From Ophiura sarsii (taxonomy: Eukaryota; Echinodermata; Ophiuroidea; Amphilepidida; Ophiuridae): DNA of 64,000 nucleotides. The position numbers and the translations under genes are program-made. Within the stretch, counting starts at the first letter, position 1; the number at the start of each line of letters is the position of its first letter. This document shows positions 47,401 to 59,400 of this stretch, one piece after another. The notes below the pieces were generated by a model. That model was not told the origin of the DNA and did not search any database. It worked only from the letters and a program-made list of their open reading frames with translations. The DNA is taken from positions 68,582,291 to 68,646,290 of the forward strand of contig CM069454.1 of assembly GCA_035610835.1 (NCBI GenBank), given 5' to 3'.

Positions 47401-50400
47401 AGTTTACTCTTTTCAGAGTGATTTGTCACTCTTTTCAGAGTGATTTCCACTCTTTTCAGAGTGATTTCCACTCTTTTCAGATTGAGTTTAACTCTTTTTA
47501 GAGTGAAAATCGCTCTTTTTTAAGAGTGAACTTCACTCCAAAAAAAGAGCTGTTCCTCCTAGAGCTCTCATTTTTAGCTCTTTTACATTTAGAGAGTTGT
47601 AACATGCCTGCTGAGAGTCCGTTCCGCGAACGGTTACTAGGCTGCATGCGGCCATTCGCAGCCCGTCGCTAAGATGGTCGACGTTCACCACTGTCCATCA
47701 CCGCCCTGCGAATGGGCGCGAAACGGGTGCGAAACGGGTGCGAAACGGGTGCGAACGGGTGCGCGTCCTTATACCGTCTTCATACCGGGCTCTCATCGTT
47801 CGCCGCCGCTTTTACTCACCCGCCAGGAGTTTTGAGCATGTTCAAAACTACGGTGGCCGGCGAAGTCCCCTGAACGTGTTCAACGGACGGGAAACGGCCC
47901 ACCGTGTGTGCCGCCGTCCGCACCCATTTTTCACACGGTAAGGGGCCGCTCAGCTCACACGGATACATGTGAGGGCCCCATTAGAGCGCTGTCTATGACA
48001 GGGTTGCACAAAGTTGTTTCTTCCCCAGGAGCAAGGTTTTGAGCTTAACATTTCCCCACCTATACTTACAGGTTTGATAAAAATAAGATTAAAATTTGGA
48101 TTAGAATTTTTGTTAGGGGAGCAAGAAAAAAATTGATTTGCGCGAAGTCCGCAATTTTTTTGGTTGCATTTTACGCTAAAATGGTAACATGTGGTGTAAT
48201 TTAGTACGAAAATGTGCGCGAAGCGCGAAAAAAAATTGCCTTTTCATGCTAAAATTGTCGAATTTTTTTCTAATTTTAACTAAATAGAATTTGTTTGAGG
48301 GGGTGGGGGCATAAAAATATCTTTTGGGGAAATGCCCTCCCTTGCCCCTGTAGCGTCGCCACTGGGGAAAAGCAATAGAACAATAAACACGTTTGTGTAC
48401 CTGCAGCTACTGCTCATAACCCATTATTTTCTCTTCATCTTTTTCACCCTTTTCCTCAATACTTTTTCTTTCTCCACTTGGCATTATTTCCCCAATTCTG
48501 CTCATTATTTCCCGGGAGCGGTGCTCCCTGCTCCCGCACTTTGTGCAACCCTGGTCTATGAATTCAAAGGTTGGCTGGTTCGAATCCGCTTAGAATCACC
48601 TTTTTTTTAAAATAAACCAACACACAAGTCAAACGAGGGCGTCTTGAAAATAATTCCTCTCTAAGGGATGTGCGCTAAGGCGACGACACCTGCTCTACAG
48701 ATCCGACCGTACCACTTGCATGCGAAGGTTGACTGAATGTTAACAAAGCTATGTGTCAAAAACAAAACAAAGTACGTTTTTCATAGTAAGTAGTTTCAAG
48801 TATGTTTCTATTGGTCTTTATTTTCAGATATACGCTTAGTTGGAGGATCATCAGCTGACCAAGGCAGAGTGGAAATGTATTTCAACGGTCAATGGGGTAC
48901 AGTTTGCGATGACCACTGGTATGACGAGAATGCTAAAGTTGTCTGTCGTCAACTGGGATATGATGAGGGCGCCAATCATCAAGCAATTCGCACGTCATGG
49001 TTTGGCGAAGGATCTGGGCAGATCTGGTTGGACGATGTAAGGTGTGACGGATCTGAGAGTAACATCGCCAGCTGTGATCATAATGAATGGGGAATCAATG
49101 ATTGTGATGAAATTGATCACTCGGAAGACGCCGGCGTTATTTGTACAAAGGGTAATGTATTGCAGCTATAGAGCGCCCTCTGTAATTGTGTCATTCTGTG
49201 ATTGAAGATTTTCGAACAGTTGCCTTTCTCATCTTAAAACTTAAATAATATCCAATTAAAAGGCGATGCAAAGTATATTTACCTGACAATAGAAAATGAA
49301 AACAGTGTATTGATATGCTTAATATAAAACAGTGTATTGATATGCTTAATATTCGGGTTTGTGGATGCTTGATTTTGCAACTGAAATTTCGATGGGTGGG
49401 ATGTTAGAGTTTTCAACAATAGTTTGAAAAACAAATGCTTCAGAAAAGAGCGGGAAAATGTAAATATTTCAATACCTGTGCCTGAACCGCTCCGTACATC
49501 CGGGTATTTGAAGAAATGCGGTTCCTCAATATATGACAATTTGCACGTAATTTGCGTTGGAACTTAATTATAATAAACACCTGAATTTTTTTCTTATGCA
49601 GTATTTATTGTCTGATAGTTTTAGTTGTATTTTTTTAATCTTAAATCAATAGAGGCTCCCCATCAAAGTCAAAAATATTTAATATACTATAACACTTCTT
49701 CATTTAATATATTAATATTTCTGTAGACGACACCGAGTGTCATTGGTTTGGGAACACATGCTATTTTCAGAGCGTGATCCCTATGACGTGGGAGAACGCG
49801 CGCTCTTATTGTCAAGATAGAGGCGGAGATCTGGTGACGATCCGGACACAAAACCTACAGGTTTGTTATGAATAGTACGGTTACTATTCGCTCTTTGAAC
49901 GGATCCGCCATTTGCGAGGAGAACCTCAAACTGGTACCGCATTGAATGGGACTATCCCATAACATTATGTAGCTAGTTCGACTCTCTCTCTCCCCCCCCC
50001 CTCTCTCTCTCTTCCCCCCCCCCCCCCCCCCCCCTCTCTCTCTCTCTGCACACTATTACTGGTCCTGCAGTGAGACATTGTGAGAATGACGCAACACTCA
50101 ATTAAATCTGATTCCAGTTCGAGGTTTTCCTCGCAAATGGCGGATCCGTGCTAAGAGCGACTTAGCGTGTTTGGGATAAGCGGCCATAACCTAAACTCCA
50201 TTCAAGTAACACTTGGCTAGAATGCACACTATTTTGCACTTCTTTTCAACACGGGGAGAGTATGACAGGTAAAGCGTGTGTGCCGTACTGATCCACCAGA
50301 ACAATAAGGCCGGCCGACTATCCAACAAACTGGGCATCGACAGTGAATTAGCACTACCACTACTAGTACTAGTAATTTACGAAGCCTTATTGGTATCATT

Positions 50401-53400
50401 TCGTATCGCGTATTTCTCATTTCGCATTTCGACGCAGAGATTTCGACCTTTCGTGTCGCGCCCCCGAAAATTTCGTGTCGCGACCCCCAAATTTCGCCCT
50501 CGAAAAATCTCGGGTCGCGATGCAAAATCTCGGGTCGCAACACGAAATGCGCGATAGGAGATTTCGGGGTCGCGAGTCGAAATTTCGGGCCGCAAGTCGA
50601 AATACGCGACCCGAAATTTCGGGTCGTGAGTCGAGATTTCGGGGGCGCAAGTCGAAATTTCGGGGGCGCGATACGAAAAATACGCGACACGAAATGATAC
50701 CAATAAGGCTTCGTAATAATTTGCCCGTAACTGAGTCCGCGTGTCGTAAAGCAAAATGCGAAAATGGGAATCGTATTGACCTTACATTTGGGATTGTAAC
50801 TTCCTCAATAATCAACCATTCTTAGCGTGCAATATCTAAAATTAAAGAGGAGAAATGAATAACTTTACAACTTTTATAATTAAATACCGTATGTTTGCTG
50901 GTCAGTTCCTTACTTTGATGACTGTAGGTTATCTTTATAGCCTTGTCTGAGCATTTAGCGTTAGTCCGTCTCGTGTGGAGACGGTTACAGCATCATCAGT
51001 TGCCAGCTTCCAGTCTACGGCTTTACCAGCAGTGAGAATCCTCAATTCGACTGTTACCCATCAAAAACTGTAGACTGTATGACACATGTTGGCGTTTTCC
51101 CATAGAAAAGCGTTCCTGCTTATAACAACATTGAAGATTGAAGCATATACCGTATCCGTATATAGGAACGAATTATTAAAACATACAGATACACGAAGAG
51201 CTGTACCGTGATAGGTGACGAGCTATGAATACCGCATGTTTATGCCATTGACGGTATTACTTTGAGTGAGAGTACAGTCCACATTTTTCAATGGAGTATC
51301 AAGAGTTGAAAAAACCAACAACTCATAAACAATAATCATTTACCTTATTTAAATCGACAATAATACGTTGAAACTTTCCCTGATATTTTTGAACGCCATA
51401 TATGTTTACACATTTGTTTGTATTTTGAGTAAAGTTCAGCTCTCGATTCACAATACAATGCACCACCAACGGTTGCTCTTGCCAGTTCAATGCTTGACCT
51501 CCGGGCCGTTCTATCACCATGGGAACATTGGATTATCACACAAGTGTGATGATTATAAACAGCTCAATGAAGGGTTCCGTATGATCAATAGACAGAAAAT
51601 GAATCTACAATTGCAAATAAGTGTTTTAGTCTATATTTGCGTTTCCTACCAGTATATTGAGATTTAAACACCAACACACCCCGACATGTGATCCTGTTTT
51701 GTATTTGTATTACATGGGCTTTGGTCGTCGAACTTGTCCCGTGATGCACTGCGTATTTTGACCTCTCCCAAGCAATCGCTGGCGGCGCAGAATTAAAATT
51801 GGTGATTTCATCTCGATTGCTTTAGGTCACAAATCATGAGTGCGGTTCATGTGGGCACGATTAAGAATACAAGTGAATTCCCCAACCTTTGAACAGCATT
51901 GCGGGCTCACGAGGATCTCTCAATACCCTTTTGATAATCATTGAGGGCTCCGTCCCGGAGATCTCTCAATACCCTTTGAAAAGCCCAATATCTATCTCAC
52001 CAATTATTTATTACAGACATTCTTAAATAATTGGCTATCAGCTGAAGGCGATGAAAGTCCAGTTTATATAGGGCTCACGGACAACAATGGCGTGGATAAT
52101 GAAAATAACTTCGTATGGATTGCTGATACAAATACCGTTATATCAATTGGATCTGATGCAATGGGTTCTTTTACGTAAGTAGCTTGGATGCAGTGCAGTA
52201 ACGTTGCCAATTATGAGTTTCATCCCCCCCCCCACCCCAAAAAACCTCTTAAAATAATCAGCAAATTACTTTTAAGATCATGGTTACTATACGTAGTAAC
52301 CTGAAGCATTTACATAAGATTTGGCAAGATCCTACATGAATATCTAGACCTTCTTCTGCTTACACACCCATGTCACACCTCATGAAGCTTGAAGCTTGAA
52401 GTGAATAATCCTTACAGCAGCTCTAGTGGGAGCTAAACTAGGATGTGGTGCTGATTTGACGTCATAGCCAATAGGTGCAAGTAAAAAAGAAGGTGGGAAC
52501 GGAGACAAGTAGGAACAAACAAAGTAAATGTGCACTATGTACATGGAGATGCCCAGTTTACAGCATTTTGGTGCTGGGCGGAGGCAGCATGTCTCTGATG
52601 TCTGGCAGAGCCGCTCCTTTGAAGACGTTAACCGTGGGTGCTATGATGATGGGTGGTTGTAAATTATTCCAGATGCGGATGGTTCTTGGGTAGAATGAAA
52701 ACTTGAAGGCCTCTGTGGTGGTTGATGGTATTTGATATTTATGTGTGTGGTCCTGGCGGGCAAAGTATGTAGCTGGGATATTCTATGTTGACTTGTAGTG
52801 GATTTTGTAAAACATGACATTTTGGTTCAGAAGCCGACGTACATGGAGTGGGTTCCATCCCAGGGTAGTGATGAGGGATGACACAGATGTTGTCCTCCTG
52901 TAGTCAGCACAGACGAACCTCGCTGCTGCACGCTGGACTTGCTCGAGCTGGTTTACCAATGTTGATGTAAAAGGGTTCCAGACTTCTGAAGCATACTCTA
53001 GACGTGGCCGAACTAGGGATTCGTAAGCCCTGATCTTGACTTTTTTTGAACAGGGAGCTAGAGTCCTGCGGACTAGGCCCAGAGTCCGGTTTGCCTTTTT
53101 AATGGTGGTTTGGCAATGGCTGTTCCAACGGAGATCATCTGCAATCGTTACACCAAGATAATCATGCTCTTTAACGCTCGAGAGTGGCTCACCAAAGATG
53201 GAATATGTGAACACAATGGGCTGACGCTTGCGGGTGATACTGAGTGATGCGCATTTCTTGATGTTAAATTCCATCAGCCAGGTGTCTGCCCATCGAGCTA
53301 GCGTTTGAAGATCCTGTTGTAGAACTTGGTGGTCTTCTGGCGAGTGGATCTCACGGTACACTATGCTGTCATCCACAAAGAGCCTGATATTGGATTGGAT

Positions 53401-56400
53401 GCTTTCCTGGATGTCATTTATGTACAGTAGGAATAGGGCTGGTCCAAGCACAGACCCCTGTGGGACACCAGATGTGACCGGAGCCCAAGATGAGTGTATG
53501 CCATTCACCGAAACAGCTTGCTTGCGATCAGCGAGGAAGGCTTTGATCCAGCCGAGCGTTGAGCCCCTGATGCCATAGAACTGCAGTTTAGCGGATAGGT
53601 GGCGATGGGAGACCTTATCAAACGCTTTACTGAAGTCTAGGAGAATGACATCAGTTTGTCCTCTGTTGTCCAGGGTGGATGCCCAGTCGTGAACTGATGT
53701 AATTAGTTGTGTGACTGTTGATAGTCGTTCTCTGAAGCCATCCTGAGAGTCAAGAAGAATTTTGTGAAGGCTGAGGTGCTTAGCAACATGGCTCAGGACG
53801 ATGTGCTCCTGGATTTTGCAACAGAGGCAGGTTATCGATATTGGCCTGTAGTTTGCAGGGTCAGATTTGGTGCCTTTTTTGTATATTCCCGTGACTATCG
53901 CTTGCTTCCACTGTGAGGGCACGGTTCCTTTGTCGATGGACTGTTGGAAGAGGAATGTTAAGGCAGGTGCTATTTCCGTTGCCACAGTTTTGAGAAGTCT
54001 TGGTGTGTGAGGTAATTAGACCTTCTGCTTACACATCCATGTCACACCGCATGTTGTGAGGTAACTAGACCTTCTGCTTACACACCCATGTCACACCTCA
54101 TGTTGTATGTATGAGGTAACTAGACCTTTTGCTCACACACCCATGTCACACCTTATGTTGTGAGGTAACTTGACCTTCTGCTTACACACCCATGTCACAC
54201 CGCATGTTGTATGTGTGAGGTAACTAGACCTTCTGCTTACACACCCATGTCACACCGCATGTTGTATGTGTGAGGTAACTAGACCTTCTGCTTACACACC
54301 CATGTCGCACCTCATGTTGTATGTGTGAGGTAACTAGACCTTCTGCTTACACACCCATGTCACACCGCATGTTGTATGTGTGAGGTAACTAGACCTTCTG
54401 CTTACACACCCATGTCACACCTCATGTTGTGAGGTAACTAGTCCTTCTGCTTACACACCCATGTCACACCGCATGTTGTATGTGTGAGGTAACTAGTCCT
54501 TCTGCTTACACACCCATGTCACACCTCATGTTGTATGTGTGAGGTAACTAGACCTTCTGCTCACACACCCATGTCACACCTCATGTTGTGAGGTAACTTG
54601 ACCTTCTGCTTACACACCTATGTCACACCGCATGTTGTATGTGTGAGGTAACTAGTCCTTCTGCTTACACACCCATGTCACACCTCATGTTGTATGTGTG
54701 AGGTAACTAGACCTTCTGCTTACACACCCATGTCACACCTCATGTTGTGAGGTAACTAGTCCTTCTGCTTACACACCCATGTCACACCGCATGTTGTATG
54801 TGTGAGGTAACTAGTCCTTCTGCTTACACACCCATGTCACACCTCATGTTGTATGTGTGAGGTAACTAGACCTTCTGCTTACACACCCATGTCACACCTC
54901 ATGTTGTGAGGTAACTAGTCCTTCTGCTTACACACCCATGTCACACCGCATGTTGTATGTGTGAGGTAACTAGTCCTTCTGCTTACACACCCATGTCACA
55001 CCGCATGTTGTGAGGTAACTAGACCTTCTGCTTACACACCCATGTCACACCTCATGTTGTATGTATGAGGTAACTAGACCTTTTGCTCACACACCCATGT
55101 CACACCTCATGTTGTGAGGTAACTTGACCTTCTGTTTACACACCCATGTCACACCGCATGTTGTATGTGTGAGGTAACTAGACCTTCTGCTTACACACCC
55201 ATGTCACACCTCATGTTGTATGTGTGAGGTAACTATACCTTCTGCTTACACACCCATGTCACACCTCATGTTGTATGTGTGAGGTAACTAGTCCTTCTGC
55301 TTACACACCCATGTCACACCTCATGTTGTATGTGTGAGGTAACTAGACCTTCTGCTTACACACCCATGTCACACCGCATGTTGTATGTGTGAGGTAACTA
55401 GACCTTCTGCTTACACACCCATGTCACACCGCATGTTGTATGTGTGAGGTTACTAGACCTTCTGCTTACACACCCATGTCACACCTCATGTTGTATGTGT
55501 GAGGTAACTAGACCTTCTGCTTACACACCCATGTCACACCTCATGTTGTATGTGTGAGGTAACTAGACCTTCTGCTTACACACCCATGTCACACCGCATG
55601 TTGTATGTGTGAGGTAACTAGACCTTCTGCTTACACACCCATGTCGCACCTCATGTTGTATGTGTGAGGTAACTAGACCTTCTGCTTACACACCCATGTC
55701 ACACCTCATGTTGTATGTGTGAGGTAACTAGACCTTCTGCTTACACACCCATGTCACACCGCATGTTGTATGTGTGAGGTAACTAGACCTTCTGCTTACA
55801 CACCCATGTCGCACCTCATGTTGTATGTGTGAGGTAACTAGACCTTCTGCTTACACACCCATGTCACACCGCATGTTGTATGTGTGAGGTAACTAGACCT
55901 TCTGCTTACACACCCATGTCACACCGCATGTTGTATGTGTGAGGTAACTAGACCTTCTGCTTACACACCCATGTCGCACCGCATGTTGTATGTGTGAGGT
56001 AACTAGACCTTCTGCTTACACACCCATGTCACACCGCATGTTGTATGTGTGAGGTAAATAGACCTTCTGCTTACACACCCATGTCACACCTCATGTTGTA
56101 TGTGTGAGGTAACTAGACCTTCTGCTTACACACCCATGTCACACCGCATGTTGTATGTGTGAGGTAACTAGACCTTCTGCTTACACACCCATGTCACACC
56201 TCATGTTGTATGTGTGAAGTAACTAGACCTTCTGCTTACACACCCATGTCACACCTCATGTTGTGAGGTAACTAGTCCTTCTGCTTACACACCCATGTCA
56301 CACCTCATGTTGTATGTGTGAGGTAACTAGACCTTCTGCTTACACACCCATGTCGCACCTCATGCTGTATGTGTGAGGTTACTAGACCTTCTGCTTACAC

Positions 56401-59400
56401 ACCCATGTGACCAGGGATAGCACTGGATCAAAAATGTGAGAGGTCCCATGACATTTTTCAGGACCCCGTAGGACTTCAAAAAACAAATTTAAGGGGTCCC
56501 CCCAAGAAATTGAGGGGTCCTGAAGTTTGGGTATTTGAAAATTTTACTTTTTTACGGGCAGTTTGAATGAATATATATTGTGAGCAAAGGATGGATATGT
56601 AATTTACAGAATTTCATAAGGTTTCCATTTCCATACATCGTCAAATTTAAGGGTCCCTTCAATTTTGATCGGGACCCGCAAGTCTTTCCAATTTGAAATC
56701 TGACGCGTCACTATTAGAAAGTGAGAGGTCTAGGACGCGCAGACGCGTCAGAATGCGACCCCTGGCCCATGTCACACCTCATGTTGTATGTGTGAGGTTA
56801 CTAGACCTTCTGCTTACACACCCATGTCGCACCTCATGTTGTATGTGTGAGGTAACTATACCTTCTGCTTACACACCCATGTCACACCTCATGTTTTATG
56901 TGTGAGGTAACTAGTCCTTCTGCTTACACACCCATGTCACACCTCATGTTGTATGTGTGAGGTTACTAGACCTTCTGCTTACACACCCATGTCACAACTC
57001 ATGTTGTATGTGTGAGGTTACTAGACCTTCTGCTTACACACCCATGTCACACCTCATGTTGTATGTGTGAGGGAACTTGCAGGGTATATAATACCAGATA
57101 CTGATGATTCATGATACCCGACATTTTTCAGTTCCATCAGTAGAATGTCAGAATTGCGTACCGGGCTAGCACAATGAAAGTACAATAGATGGTTTATCCG
57201 CTACTGTTATACTCCGAGCAATTCCTAATCCGTTCTAGCAAAAAGGTTTCTTAAATAAAAGGCAAATTTGTCAGCAATTGCTTGAGATACCTTTTTCTAG
57301 ACAACCCTTTGCTTTTGCTAGAACTTTTTTTTAATTTTTATGTATTCGGCCCAATAAATGTTCGCATTTTAACAATGCGTCACTCGTAGCAATGTACATT
57401 GAATCAGAGTGAATCCTGATAATTTGACGACAAAGGTAGGATACCCTTCTAAGAGAATTGCTAAAAAAGCGCTACCATCATTGCGTAGGAACCTCACCTT
57501 TTCAATATGCTGTTCCTTTGCTTTTTATATGTCCCCTCCTTAGTTGAACACACTTTTAACTTCTTCTATTCGTTAGTACTAGATTCTACTAGTTGATAAC
57601 TTTTAAATATTGCAGGAATTGGTCCTTTTCAGAGCCAAACAACAATGACCCGGAAGGGAATTGTGTGGCAATATTCTTCGACCAACAGTTTTCTGGATGG
57701 CATGACGTGTCCTGTTCAAATAAATTGAGATTTGCGTGTCAAAGAGGTACGTGAAAAAGGCGTTCGACATGGGTAGATGTAGGTTTTATCGCCAATGGGC
57801 TTTTTCAATTACAATCCACACACCCCCTAAATGGTCTTAAGAGATGGCGTTAATCTTTCACACAGGGAGTGCAGATATCAAATGGAGTCACTTATGCAGG
57901 GGTGACCCCACTTAAATTCACACTCCCTGTGGGGTAAATTAAGGTAATGTCTTCCATACACAGCAAACTTGGGCATGTACTGGCCCAGTACATGCCAATT
58001 CTTGCTATCCTACTTGTGTATAAGCGTCCAAATGGAATGGTCCAATATCATAAAACACTTACCCGCAAAAGTTGATGACAATTTATGGCAACATGAAAAA
58101 TAAATGCTACACAAGTTATCAACTACCATATTATTTTATGGTATTTTGTGTGTGTAAATTTACCGCCTTGATAAACTTTTGTAAGGAAGTAAAAGTTTTG
58201 AAGAATAATCATAATACCTTTTGCTATTTTTGTAAAAGAACAGTAATTTCTGTAAATATTTTTGATTTGTCGCGAAATGTAATTTGCTAAATTGATGCTA
58301 AAACCACCCTGCAACTATATAAGTTGTTGGCATTGATGTCAACCCAAACGTTCACGCTATTACTTTTGAAAATACATTACCTTAATCTTCCACACAGGTA
58401 GTGTAGATTTCAAATGGAGTCAGCCATGTACAGAGTTCCGATTGTTTGGAAATACATATTACTTCTAGCATTGAATTCTTGTTAGAATAATATAATCCAA
58501 AATAGAGATGAAATCGTCCAAATGGTAAAGTGCTCAACCAGTAAGGGAGCTTAATACAATATGAAATTTGGACTTGATCCTGCTACATGGTTTTACAGAT
58601 GTTTCGCACGGACCGTTACGGTCCTCACTCGTCAGAATCTGTATTAAATTTCTGACGAGTGCGGACCTAACGGTCCTTCGGAACAGATCTGTAAAAACCA
58701 TGTAGCAGGATCAAGTCCAAATGTCAGATTGAAAATAATATATAAATAAAAATTGCCAAATGTTATAATGTTTAAAAAGCTGTTCACGCTTAGTCATATT
58801 TACCACTCTACAAAAGTATAACTTGATTACCATTTTTGATGTACATTCTGCAGATGAAACCGAGTGCCATCTGTTTGGAAGTACGTGTTACTTTCAGGGA
58901 AATATACCTTTGATTTGGGACGACGCACGCCACTATTGCCAACAGCGAGATGGAGATCTGGTGACAATAAAGACTCCAGACGAGCAGGTTTGCCTACTTA
59001 CTTGGTATTTTTGTTTAGGCATTAATTTTGGGATTTATCCTATTATACTACAAGTATTCCATATCAACCGCCTCATACTCCTGAATGCCACTAGGCACTT
59101 CTTAATTAAAGGCGCAGTCACACCTAGCCGATGTGGCTCGTCGTAGCTAAACCGTAGCACACAATTTACAACGGTGAGAAAATAAGGTGGCGCTCTGTCG
59201 AGAAAAGCACTTGAAAATCACAATTGGCCGTAGCAATACCGTAAACTGTAAATTAGTAGCAGTATGGTAGTACTACGGCAGTAGTACTCTGGTAGTACGG
59301 TTTCTGAGAACGGTAGTACATCGTCAGGACATTGTCAGAATATAGACTTGCAGCAAGTCCGTATGACATTAACAATGACGGTATGGTGTAAAGTGAGAGA

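Larger units (their letters stand above)
45404..48827 (+). other. Intron 5 with nested DNA transposons
   Basis: A 3.4-kb intron containing hAT-like MITE D (45531-45808), a tRNA-like sequence near 46190, a 1.77-kb long-TIR element (46219-47983) with a smaller fold-back inside, and a hAT-like MITE (47999-48553). The remaining sequence (45817-46190 and 48615-48827) shows nothing else. Confidence 0.75.
49861..52016 (+). other. Intron 7
   Basis: A 2.2-kb intron with two fold-back MITEs (49887-50160, 50377-50716) and a CT-rich microsatellite. From 50717 to 52016 no further element or gene is recognised. Confidence 0.7.
52175..57615 (+). other. Intron 8: LINE in a minisatellite
   Basis: The longest intron (5.4 kb). 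It contains one orphan minisatellite unit (52343-52384), a CR1-like LINE on the minus strand (52385-54003), then the main minisatellite (54004-57074). Nothing else is recognised in 57075-57615. Confidence 0.8.

Noticed and set aside
50229..50825. Arg/Ser-rich ORFs of 93-153 aa on both strands
   Set aside because: They lie in the internal repeats of a fold-back MITE and overlap each other in all frames.
54004..57074. Regular 55-bp repeats resembling a CRISPR array
   Set aside because: There are no unique spacers; whole units are near identical, the genome is eukaryotic, and it is a minisatellite.
58823..59146. 107-aa single-exon reading of CTLD2 start
   Set aside because: It runs past the exon 10 donor into intron; the lectin fold needs exons 11 and 12, which fit in phase.
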